Source: a bacterium (GTDB lineage Bacteria; CAIWAD01). Taken from it: a DNA stretch of 24,443 nucleotides. The notes under the pieces are model-generated. The model did no database searches, was not told the origin of the DNA, and saw nothing but the letters and a program-made list of their open reading frames with translations. Below, piece by piece: positions 7,796-15,251 of the stretch. The position numbers were made by a program, and so were the translations under genes. The stretch's first letter is position 1, and every line of letters begins with the position of its first letter. The DNA is taken from assembly GCA_030429345.1 (NCBI GenBank), contig JAUIFJ010000043.1, positions 1 to 24,443 of the forward strand. The letters are read 5' to 3'.

Positions 7796-9151
7796 ATGAG
7801 GCAGTGGATCCAGGAGCGCCTGAAGAGAATCGCGTACTACATCCCCCGGGAATTCTGGTATGGTCCCGGCTGTAGCCGGCAGTACCTGCGCCTCAAGCGC
7901 ATGATGCACGAGGACCCGGGCGTGATCCACCGCTGGCAGCGGAAACGTTTCAACACTCTTGCAAGAAGGCTTTCGAGGCGTAGCGACTACTGGCGGAAAA
8001 TCTTCCACAAGTGGAATCACGCGGCATCCAGTATGGAATGGCGGGAGCAGTTCGAATCCCTGCCCCTGCTGGACAAGAGGGATCTGCAGTCGTGCCTCGA
8101 AGAAATCAGCGTGGATGCCGGGAGCCCGGGGACCCGTTACATGACGACGGGAGGATCGACAGGCATTCCGACAGGATTCTACCTGAGGACCATCGCGGAC
8201 CAGCAGAAGGAGTGGGCGCACATCTGCTATCTGTGGTCACAGGTAGGCTTTCGATTTGGCGGCCTGAATCGGCGTGTTTCACTGCGCGGGGAGATCCTGC
8301 CCGGCAACGCGCTGGCCCTGCGCAAGGGGCATGAGCTGTTGTGTTCCAGCTTCCACCTTTCGAAGGAGAACCTTCCCCGGCTAATGCAAGTGATCCGCTC
8401 CTTCCGACCGCGTTTCCTTCACACTTTTCCTTCCGCGGCTCTGCGGCTGGCGGAATTGCTGGCCGGGGCGGGCGAGGGCCCGCCGCGAGGTCTCCGGGCG
8501 ATCCTGGCTTCTTCCGAATCCCTCCCGGACAAGCTCCGCTACGAGCTCGAGCGCTTTTACCGTGTTCCTGTCTATGCGCACTACGGGCATTCCGAACGGG
8601 CAGTCCTGGCAGGTGGATGTCGTCACTCCCCTTCCTACCACATTCTGCCGACCTACGGTCTTGTAGAACTGCTCGATGAACGCGGTCGCGTCATCCGTGA
8701 AGCCGGCCGATCCGGCGAGATCGTCGCCACCAGCCTGACGGCGGACCGGACGCCATTTATCCGCTTCAGAACAGGGGATTTCGGCGAATACGACGAAGGG
8801 CCTTGCCCCTGCGGCAGCCCGGTTCCGCGGTTGAAGGCCGTCCACGGCCGTCAGCAGGAATACCTTGAGCGCGAAGACGGTGTACAGGTCTCCGCGTCGC
8901 TTCTCAATCTGCACCTGGACATCCTCGACCAGGTGACGCAGGTGCAGTTCATCCAGGAGAGGCCGGGAGCAGCTGTCCTGTCGGTCGTGCCGCGACCCGG
9001 AACGGGCCGACTGGACAGGAAGGCCATCCTGCGGGCTTACGAGGAGCGACTGGGCAAGGGCTTTCTCCTCGAGCTGCAGGTGCGCGACCAGCTTCTGCGC
9101 ACACGATCGGACAAGACACTGCTGGTAGTACGAAGGGAGCCGCAAGAGTGA
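7796..9151 (+). CDS. PaaK/CapK-like adenylate-forming enzyme in a polysaccharide locus
   Basis: The 451-residue protein belongs to the phenylacetate-CoA ligase-like branch of adenylate-forming enzymes, which activate a carboxylate as an acyl-AMP. Motifs are the ATP-binding loop TTGGSTGIPTGF (117-128), YGHSER (263-268, matching the Y-x-x-[ST]-E motif), FRTGDFGEY (324-332), a small cysteine pair PCPCG (336-340), GRQQEY (351-356) at the hinge to the C-terminal domain, and a C-terminal lysine at 440. The ATG at 7796 follows GGGAG at 7784-7788 with seven-base spacing; an open frame continues upstream to 7532 but only shadows the heparinase gene. The end overlaps the next GT4 start as GTGA. CapK-like members occur in capsule clusters without a settled role. 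The substrate, and whether CoA is the acceptor, cannot be read. Confidence 0.86.
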   Translation: MRQWIQERLKRIAYYIPREFWYGPGCSRQYLRLKRMMHEDPGVIHRWQRKRFNTLARRLSRRSDYWRKIFHKWNHAASSMEWREQFESLPLLDKRDLQSCLEEISVDAGSPGTRYMTTGGSTGIPTGFYLRTIADQQKEWAHICYLWSQVGFRFGGLNRRVSLRGEILPGNALALRKGHELLCSSFHLSKENLPRLMQVIRSFRPRFLHTFPSAALRLAELLAGAGEGPPRGLRAILASSESLPDKLRYELERFYRVPVYAHYGHSERAVLAGGCRHSPSYHILPTYGLVELLDERGRVIREAGRSGEIVATSLTADRTPFIRFRTGDFGEYDEGPCPCGSPVPRLKAVHGRQQEYLEREDGVQVSASLLNLHLDILDQVTQVQFIQERPGAAVLSVVPRPGTGRLDRKAILRAYEERLGKGFLLELQVRDQLLRTRSDKTLLVVRREPQE

Positions 9152-10263
9152 ACCGGCGACCTGATATCCGTCTCTATGGGCCCTGGCCTCCGCCATTCGG
9201 TGGAGTCGCCGTGCATCTGGTCCGCTTGTCCCGCATGCTTGAAGCGAGGGGCCTTCGCATTCGTGTACACAACGAATCAAAAGTCAGGGGCGAGGCGCCG
9301 GACTTTGTTACACCGCATCTCAGCTACGGATTGCAGTTCGTACTCCAGCTGTTCCGACGACAGGGCATTCTGCATTCGCACACAAGCAACTGGCTGTTCC
9401 GTGCGATGCTCGGCCTGTACTCCCTGTGTGGGCAAACTGTCGTACAGAGCCTCCATGGGCGCGAGAACCTGATTCGGTTAAAGCGGGGGAATCCCCTGGT
9501 GCGCGTCCTGGTCGTATGGAGCTTTAATCGGGCGGCCAAGCTGGTGCTGGTGGGCGAGCACATTCGACCCCTCATGCGGGAAATGGGCATTTCCACGGAG
9601 CGCGCGGAAGTGATTCCGGCTTTCATCCCCCCATCGCCGGAAGAACTTGGTTCAGGCGTCCTGCCTTCGGCTGTCCGAGACTTCCGTGAGAGACATCGAC
9701 GGATCCTGGCAGCGAACGGAAGCATCGTGCTTTGGCCTGGTGGTGAGGATCTATACGGGATCCGCGACCTGGTTCTCGCCATGGAACGCGTCATTCGACG
9801 ACACCCGGACACGGGCCTCGTCATCTACCTGGCGAGGACGAACGAGATGGGCGAGGCCGAGAAAGCCTACCTGGGGAATGTGGAAAGGGAAGTCACGGAA
9901 AGCCCCGCCGCCAGAAACATCCTTTTGCATTTCTCTCGGGGAGACTCATTCATTCCCCTGCTGCAGCAAGCGGAGCTGGCACTGCGGCCGACTCGATCGG
10001 ATGGCGCGGACCTGACGACCCTGGAGGCCTTCTCGGTCGGATGCCCGGTTCTCGCCAGTGACTGCATTCCGCGGCAGCCGGGCTGCGAGATCCATCGCAC
10101 TGGCGACGTGGAACACCTTGCAGAGCGCATTGCCTGGTGCCTGGATCACAGGAAGGAGCTCGTCGCGGACATGCCGACAGCGGAACTGAGGGAACCTGCC
10201 GCGCGAATGCTTCAGTTGTACGGGCGCCTGCTCGGTCGCGATCTGCAAGGGCCCCCGGAATAG
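9148..10263 (+). CDS. Glycosyltransferase, GT-B fold, family 4-like
   Basis: This 371-residue protein looks like a retaining GT4 enzyme acting on a lipid-linked intermediate at the cytoplasmic membrane. The N-terminal Rossmann domain begins IRLYGPWPPPFGGVAVH (7-23), the glycine-rich acceptor-side loop. HSHTSNW (76-82) and SLHGREN (101-107) match the family's H-x-H and H-G positions. In the donor domain, SDGADLTTLEAFSVGCPV (284-301) aligns with the E-x7-E region, with Asp285 replacing the usual first Glu and Glu293 as the second. Start GTG 9148 overlaps the PaaK-like gene's stop, and AAGGGAG lies at 9133-9139. It ends ten bases before the convergent glycosyltransferase gene. The sugar donor is unknown. 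Confidence 0.85.
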   Translation: MNRRPDIRLYGPWPPPFGGVAVHLVRLSRMLEARGLRIRVHNESKVRGEAPDFVTPHLSYGLQFVLQLFRRQGILHSHTSNWLFRAMLGLYSLCGQTVVQSLHGRENLIRLKRGNPLVRVLVVWSFNRAAKLVLVGEHIRPLMREMGISTERAEVIPAFIPPSPEELGSGVLPSAVRDFRERHRRILAANGSIVLWPGGEDLYGIRDLVLAMERVIRRHPDTGLVIYLARTNEMGEAEKAYLGNVEREVTESPAARNILLHFSRGDSFIPLLQQAELALRPTRSDGADLTTLEAFSVGCPVLASDCIPRQPGCEIHRTGDVEHLAERIAWCLDHRKELVADMPTAELREPAARMLQLYGRLLGRDLQGPPE

Positions 10264-10273
10264 GAGGAAGTCT

Positions 10274-11491
10274 TCAGCTGCAGGTGTCGCCGACAAGCGA
10301 TCGATACAACGGGACTTGCCGTTCGACGATCCGGTCCCAGGTACGGTTGAGACGCACTTCCTCCAGCCCGTTTCTCACCAGGGATTCGGCCAAGTCCCGC
10401 TTCTCCAGCAGCCCTGCCGAAACCTCGATGAAGTGTGCCACGTCTTCCGGTCGGTGTAGCAGGCCGGTTTCGCCTTCCCTGATCAATTCCCGATGCCCGC
10501 CGATATCGCTCGCTATCACAGGTACGCCGGCGGCCATCGCCTCGAGAGGCTTCAGGGGCGTGACCAGCTCCGTGATGCGGCGGCTGGTGCGCGGAAAGAC
10601 CATCGCGTCCGCCAGTTTGTAGCACGCAACGATTTTCTCCTGCGGCACCCTGCCGGGAAGCAGAATCCTTTCTTCGAGACCCAATTCGCCTCTCAGCTTC
10701 TTCAGTGCCGCAAAGGATTCGCCTTCCCCGACCAGAAGCATTCGCAGACCGGGAAAGCGTCGAAGGAGATCCGGCATGGCGCGAACGGCCACCTCCAGCC
10801 CTTCGTAGTTGAAGAAGGTGCCGAAGAAGGCCAGAAGAGGTCCTTCGGACTTTCCGACCCATTCCCCGATAGCCGGTGGAGCCGTTTCGCCAGCTTGCGC
10901 GAAGCGCTCCACTTCCACGCCGTTGGGAACGACCTGGATTTTCCCCGGGGCGATCCCCCGTTCCGTCATTTCCTGCTTCAGGCCTTCGCAGATGGTCACC
11001 AACCCTTGGCAGCCCTTCGCCACCCGGGTCTCAAGCGCTCGCATGGCCCGATAGCGCGGGCTTCCTTCTCGGGTGGCGCCCTGGTCCACCTTGGCGTCCT
11101 CCCACAGGGCGCGCACCTCGTAGACAAGGGGGACGCCCCGTTCCCGGCAGACCGGCAGGGCGGCCAGTCCGGTCAAGGCCGGGCTGTGCGCATGCACCAG
11201 ATCCACGTCGTGTTCGCGCAGCAGGCTGGCCAGACGCCGGCGCAGACCAAGGATCACATCCGCCTGGTGAAGCAGCGGCAGTGAGGCAAGAATGCGGTTC
11301 GCGGGTGGCGTGCGATGAAAACGCAGTCCATCCACGGTGTCTGCCAGCTCGAGGCAGGGTCCCTGCTTGGAGCTGGTCAAGTGAAGCGTCTTCCAGCCCC
11401 GGCGGCGCTGGGCTCCGACCAGGCCCAGGCTGCGAAAGGTATACCCCGTGTAGCGGGGGGCGCTGTGATTGAAGATGTGAAGGATTTTCAA
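10274..11491 (-). CDS. Glycosyltransferase resembling exosortase-associated GT4 (Daro_2409 type)
   Basis: The 405-residue GT-B enzyme closely resembles, from memory, the glycosyltransferases annotated as PEP-CTERM/exosortase-A-associated. Matching features are MKILHIFNHSAP...GYTFRSLG at the N-terminus, WKTLHLTSSKQG (33-44), LVHAHSPAL (98-106), the segment YEVRALWEDAKVDQGATREG (124-143), TICEGL (166-171), VVPNGVEVERF (187-197) and ELVTPLKPLEAMA (308-320) followed by IASDIGGHREL. It probably adds a sugar to a lipid-linked exopolysaccharide repeat unit. The start is TTG 11491, supported by the family N-terminus, and overlaps the upstream ligase/polymerase stop (TTGA), so the two minus-strand genes form one transcription unit. 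No exosortase gene lies in this window. Confidence 0.88.
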   Translation of the reverse strand: MKILHIFNHSAPRYTGYTFRSLGLVGAQRRRGWKTLHLTSSKQGPCLELADTVDGLRFHRTPPANRILASLPLLHQADVILGLRRRLASLLREHDVDLVHAHSPALTGLAALPVCRERGVPLVYEVRALWEDAKVDQGATREGSPRYRAMRALETRVAKGCQGLVTICEGLKQEMTERGIAPGKIQVVPNGVEVERFAQAGETAPPAIGEWVGKSEGPLLAFFGTFFNYEGLEVAVRAMPDLLRRFPGLRMLLVGEGESFAALKKLRGELGLEERILLPGRVPQEKIVACYKLADAMVFPRTSRRITELVTPLKPLEAMAAGVPVIASDIGGHRELIREGETGLLHRPEDVAHFIEVSAGLLEKRDLAESLVRNGLEEVRLNRTWDRIVERQVPLYRSLVGDTCS

Positions 11492-12855
11492 TTCGGTTCC
11501 CGTACTCCAGGGGGCGATTCGACGGCTGTTGTATCGAGCCTTTCACGGCGGTGGCGATCCATCAAGGCCATCAACACCCAGAACCAGGTTGTCCATTTGA
11601 TGTCCAGGAAAATGGATTCGATCAGGCCGGCAAGCAGGTACAAGGCCAGTGAGAAGGCGAGGGATGCGCCCAGAAGGTCACCGCGCACGCGCAGGAGATC
11701 GAGCGGGCGATAAGAGAGAAGCACACGGCGTGTCACAAAAGCCAGGTAGACGAACATGCCGGGAATGCCGATTTCCATGGCCTTGTTCAGCACCACATTG
11801 TGTGCGTGAATCAGCTCGATCAGCGGAATGCGCGCAAACTGCAGGTAGACTTCGCGGAACTCGTTGATTCCAATTCCCGTGAGCGGAAACTGGGAAAGGA
11901 TTGCCGGACAGGTGCTCCAGGCAATAAAGCGCGCCGCCAGGCTGATGTCGAATGTCTGCGCGGAGAAGGTGTCGAAACGGCTGAAGAGAACCTGCACGCC
12001 GACGACGAGGATGGCGGAGCCGACAAGTGCCATGGGCAGCAGCACTTTCCGCAGGAGGCCGACGCAGCCCGCTAGTGCCAGTACCGTCATGCCGACGGCG
12101 AATCGCGTGTTCGTCAACACCATGGCAGCCATGAGCAGGGCGAAAAGCGTTCCATAAAGGACCGTGTTCTTCTCGCGGTTGACATAGTAGAGCGCGATGG
12201 GCACCAGGGCGGCCGATGTGTAGCCGGTCATGGTCACTGACATCTGAATGAAGCCGGCGACGCGGACGGCATCCGGATGCAGTAGTTTGTAGCACATGCT
12301 CAGCATGCCGACGATTGCATAGGCATACAGAAACCGCCGCAACAGCCGATCCACGAATCCCGCTTCCCCGGGATAGCACAGAATCAGCACATACATGGCA
12401 ACGGGAAAGACGTAGGACCCGATGTACGCCGGCAGCTGCTCCAAGGGCTGGCTGCTGTTCAGGCATCCCATTGCTCCGAATGCGAGAATCACCACCAGCC
12501 AGAGCTGCTCGCCCAGCGAGAGGCCGCTGCGAAGCAAGTTCAGGCGCGGCCAGCTGAGTGCCAGCAAGGCGAAAAGAAGCGGCAGGTAGATCCAGAACAG
12601 TCGGACATCCGCCTTCAGGTACATGAAGGGGAAGCACAAGAGGGCGACTTGAAAGGGATCGCGCAGCAGTAGCAGGAGGAGCAGTCCACAGAAAAACAGT
12701 GCCGGCGCAGCCAGGAACACCATTTTCCCAGGTTGAGTCTGGGGAACCAGAACGGCCTGGGCAAGCAGAAAGGCCGACAGGGAAGCGAGGCCGCCGAAAA
12801 AGAGGGGAACCCAGCGACGCTTCACGGAATCAGAAATTCGTCGCGATCCTGCCAT
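11488..12855 (-). CDS. O-antigen ligase / Wzy-type polymerase family membrane protein
   Basis: The 455-residue protein is hydrophobic through most of its length, with around ten or more candidate transmembrane helices. It carries the periplasmic loop signature of the Wzy_C (O-antigen ligase/polymerase) family: PLTGIGINEFREVYLQ, followed about 15 residues later by IHAHNVVLNKAMEIGIPG, around residues 325-365. Such proteins polymerise flipped repeat units or ligate glycan to a carrier on the periplasmic side of the inner membrane. With a Wzx-type flippase encoded divergently nearby, a Wzy role is plausible, but ligase and polymerase cannot be separated by eye. The ATG at 12853-12855 has a purine-rich GGAAAG about seven bases upstream on the minus strand. 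It is the first gene of the two-gene minus-strand unit. Confidence 0.87.
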   Translation of the reverse strand: MAGSRRISDSVKRRWVPLFFGGLASLSAFLLAQAVLVPQTQPGKMVFLAAPALFFCGLLLLLLLRDPFQVALLCFPFMYLKADVRLFWIYLPLLFALLALSWPRLNLLRSGLSLGEQLWLVVILAFGAMGCLNSSQPLEQLPAYIGSYVFPVAMYVLILCYPGEAGFVDRLLRRFLYAYAIVGMLSMCYKLLHPDAVRVAGFIQMSVTMTGYTSAALVPIALYYVNREKNTVLYGTLFALLMAAMVLTNTRFAVGMTVLALAGCVGLLRKVLLPMALVGSAILVVGVQVLFSRFDTFSAQTFDISLAARFIAWSTCPAILSQFPLTGIGINEFREVYLQFARIPLIELIHAHNVVLNKAMEIGIPGMFVYLAFVTRRVLLSYRPLDLLRVRGDLLGASLAFSLALYLLAGLIESIFLDIKWTTWFWVLMALMDRHRRERLDTTAVESPPGVREPN

Positions 12856-12953
12856 TCTTAACTTTCCGCTCTTTCACTGACCACTCGCTCATCGCATGTC
12901 ACGCCGACCAATTTGCGACGTTGGCCTGCTGAACCTGTTGAAAGTACGATCCC

Positions 12954-14261
12954 TTGCTGAGAAACATCCTGCACATCCTGGGCAACCGCTTCGTGGTACG
13001 CCTCGCCAATCTGGCCCTGGCTATCGCGCTGGCGCGGGTTCTGGGGCCGGCAGACCAGGGCGTGGTCAACTTTCTGATCATGCTTTCCGGCCTGCTGTTC
13101 ACATTCGCCATCCTGGGTTTCGACGCCGGCGCAATCTACTTCCCCCGCAGGGAAAGCATGCCTTCCGCGGAGTACCAGCGTCGCGTCTTTCCGATTCTGT
13201 TGGCGAGCTGCATCCTGGTTTGCGTAGGGCTGCTTTTTTGCGGCGCTGCGGGAGTGCCAGGAATCGCGCAGTACGGCCTCCCCTTGTTGGGGATGGTTGG
13301 AGGGCTGGTGGCTTGTGATGCCTATGTGAATGTCATCAAGCAGCAATGCCTGGTGCGGGACGATGTCTCGGCCTTCAATCGAGTGGAAAGGATCCAGGCC
13401 TTCGGCATGCTGCTGCTCGTCGGCATCGCGCTGATTCTGGAACCGACGCCCGGCGGAGTGCTGTTTGCCGTGCTGCTCAGCCGCCTGTTCCTGGTGGCCT
13501 ACGCCACCCGACAAGCGGAAGTCCGCCTGATGGCCTTCCGGCTGGCCGGAACACGCCGGATTCTTGAGTATACCCTGAAACCGTGGCTGGGCAACCTCTT
13601 CAGCTTGATGAACCTGCGCCTGGACAGCCTGATGATCTCCTGGTTCATTGGACTTTCGCTCGGCGTGGAAGCGGCCGACTTGGGATTGTATACCATTTGC
13701 GTCCTGGCGGTCAGCAGAGTGCAGGATCTGCAGGCGGCCATCCTGACGGCGCTTTTCCCTGCCGTGGCGGGCCTGGAGCAGAAAGAGGGCGCTCGCCTTT
13801 CGGCCAGGACTTATCGCCTGTCAGGGCCGGTCTTTCTGCTGCTCGCCCTGGCCCTGGTCGTCTTCGGGTACCCGACGCTCTGGATCTTCGGGCCGGAGTA
13901 TACGGCGGCCTACCCGGTGCTCTGCGTTCTGGCCATCGGGTCGGTGGCCGTTAGGGCGAACATGGGCAGCCTGGCCGTGTATCTTAGCTCGATCGGTCAG
14001 CCGGGCATTCCGACCCTGGTCAATCTCTTCGGTGTGCTCTCGAACCTGTTCCTGAATTACCTGTGGATTCCGCGCTACGGGATTCTCGGAGCCGCCCTGG
14101 CAACGGCCTGCTCGGCCGCGCTGGTCAAGGGTATCCTGCTTGTCTGCTACCTGCATGTCACACGCCTGTCCTGGTGGCACGACCTTCGCATCCAGGGAGA
14201 TGACCTGCGGGATCTGCTGGCGCGCTTCAGGCGCTGGCGCAGCAAGGAGACTGTCGCATGA
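12954..14261 (+). CDS. Wzx-type polysaccharide flippase (MOP superfamily)
   Basis: The 435-residue integral membrane protein has repeated hydrophobic segments over its whole length, fitting the 12-14 helices of MOP/Wzx exporters. The N-terminal half starts NRFVVRLANLALAIALARVLGP followed by DQGVVNFLIMLSGLLFTF, typical of polysaccharide_synt-type flippases. Conserved later segments include LGNLFSLMNLRLDSLMISWF and FGPEYTAAYPVL, then YLWIPRYGILGAALAT near the C-terminus, a strong family hallmark. It would move lipid-linked repeat units to the periplasmic leaflet for the Wzy-like protein. The start is TTG 12954, as an in-frame TGA at 12939 leaves little room upstream. It is divergent from the ligase/polymerase gene across about 98 bases. 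Its stop overlaps the foldase lipoprotein start as ATGA. Confidence 0.87.
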   Translation: MLRNILHILGNRFVVRLANLALAIALARVLGPADQGVVNFLIMLSGLLFTFAILGFDAGAIYFPRRESMPSAEYQRRVFPILLASCILVCVGLLFCGAAGVPGIAQYGLPLLGMVGGLVACDAYVNVIKQQCLVRDDVSAFNRVERIQAFGMLLLVGIALILEPTPGGVLFAVLLSRLFLVAYATRQAEVRLMAFRLAGTRRILEYTLKPWLGNLFSLMNLRLDSLMISWFIGLSLGVEAADLGLYTICVLAVSRVQDLQAAILTALFPAVAGLEQKEGARLSARTYRLSGPVFLLLALALVVFGYPTLWIFGPEYTAAYPVLCVLAIGSVAVRANMGSLAVYLSSIGQPGIPTLVNLFGVLSNLFLNYLWIPRYGILGAALATACSAALVKGILLVCYLHVTRLSWWHDLRIQGDDLRDLLARFRRWRSKETVA

Positions 14262-15118
14262 CCCATGTCAGCCTATACATCCCCCTGATTCTCGCCTCGC
14301 TTGTGCTGGCATCCTGCTCGCCCTCCCCCCCCCAGTCTGGGGAGGAAAAGCCCCCTCCTCCTTCCCCCGCCATCGCCCGGGTCGGCGATTCGGTCTTCAC
14401 CCTGGACCGGCTGCAGGCCTTGCTCGACGAAAGCGAGCGCACGGTTCCCCGCGCGGAAATCGAGGCCCGGCTGATGGAGTGGATCGAGGCCCAGGTCTAC
14501 ATCGCGGAGGCGGTGAGGCTGGGCGCGCTGCAGGATCCCGGCTTCCGCCAGGACCTGGAAGAGGTCCGCCAGCGACTCTTCCGCGGCTTCGTGCAGGCGC
14601 AGTTGCTCGACCAGGATCCCCGCTTCAGCGAGAGCGAGATCCGCGCCTGGCTGCGCGCCAACCCGGAACGGGCGCGGCTGGAGGAGGAGCAGATCCGCCT
14701 GAAATGGTTCACCGCCGAGGACAGCACTCGCGCGGCCTCCCTGCGCAGGGCCGTGCGCGCCAACCGCATCCGCCGGGACCAGCTGGCCGAGGAAGGCGTC
14801 GGCCATGGGGAAAGCGACTGGCTTGAGCGCCGCGACCTGGAGGCCGACCTGGTGGAGGCCCTCTTCGCGCTGGAATACCTGGAGGTCAGCCCCCTGTTGC
14901 CACGCGAGGATGGCTGGGCCTTCTACCAGCTGACCGGTCGCCGCCCGGTGGGCTATCGGCTGGGCGTCAACGAGGCGGAGGTCGTGGGCATGATGCGCGA
15001 AGAGGCCCGCCGCAAGGCCCTTGCCGATGGCGAAGCGGCCCTGCTGGCGCAATCCAGCTGGGAAATCGACCTGGAGCCCTTTTTCGACGCGGACAGCCTC
15101 CTGGATGGGAGGAACTGA
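14258..15118 (+). CDS. Foldase-like lipoprotein with a degenerate parvulin-type domain
   Basis: The 286-residue protein begins with a short lipoprotein signal. The hydrophobic stretch to residue 19 ends in the lipobox LASC with the modified cysteine at 20, followed by a proline/serine-rich linker. Residues 38-140 are helical and charged and look like the N-terminal chaperone part of SurA/PrsA proteins. Residues 140-235 (EEEQIRLKWF ... SDWLERRDL ... REDGWAFYQLTGRRP) follow the order of a parvulin domain but lack the conserved histidines and the usual GGxLG turn. I infer a lipid-anchored periplasmic chaperone, probably without isomerase activity. AAGGAG at 14244-14249 precedes the ATG. It overlaps the flippase gene and lies 133 bases before the SurA-like gene, its likely functional partner. 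Confidence 0.78.
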   Translation: MTHVSLYIPLILASLVLASCSPSPPQSGEEKPPPPSPAIARVGDSVFTLDRLQALLDESERTVPRAEIEARLMEWIEAQVYIAEAVRLGALQDPGFRQDLEEVRQRLFRGFVQAQLLDQDPRFSESEIRAWLRANPERARLEEEQIRLKWFTAEDSTRAASLRRAVRANRIRRDQLAEEGVGHGESDWLERRDLEADLVEALFALEYLEVSPLLPREDGWAFYQLTGRRPVGYRLGVNEAEVVGMMREEARRKALADGEAALLAQSSWEIDLEPFFDADSLLDGRN

Positions 15119-15251
15119 GCCAAACGGGTGGATCCCTTTCCACTTGACGGGGGCCTCGGACGCACTCGAACACGGGCTTTTCTACCTTCCACCCTTCCTT
15201 CGGAACCACAGTCCCGTCCGTCGGGTTCACCGCTTCTATGGAGTGTCTTTC

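Noticed and set aside
12856-12953. Possible plus-strand promoter TTGGCC / TACGAT before the flippase
   Set aside because: Both boxes match consensus at only four of six bases, and the implied start site falls on the start codon. Too weak to annotate.
15119-15251. Possible promoter before surA (TTGACG at 15144-15149)
   Set aside because: No acceptable -10 box at 16-18 bases spacing (the aligned hexamer is CGAACA), so not reported as a feature.
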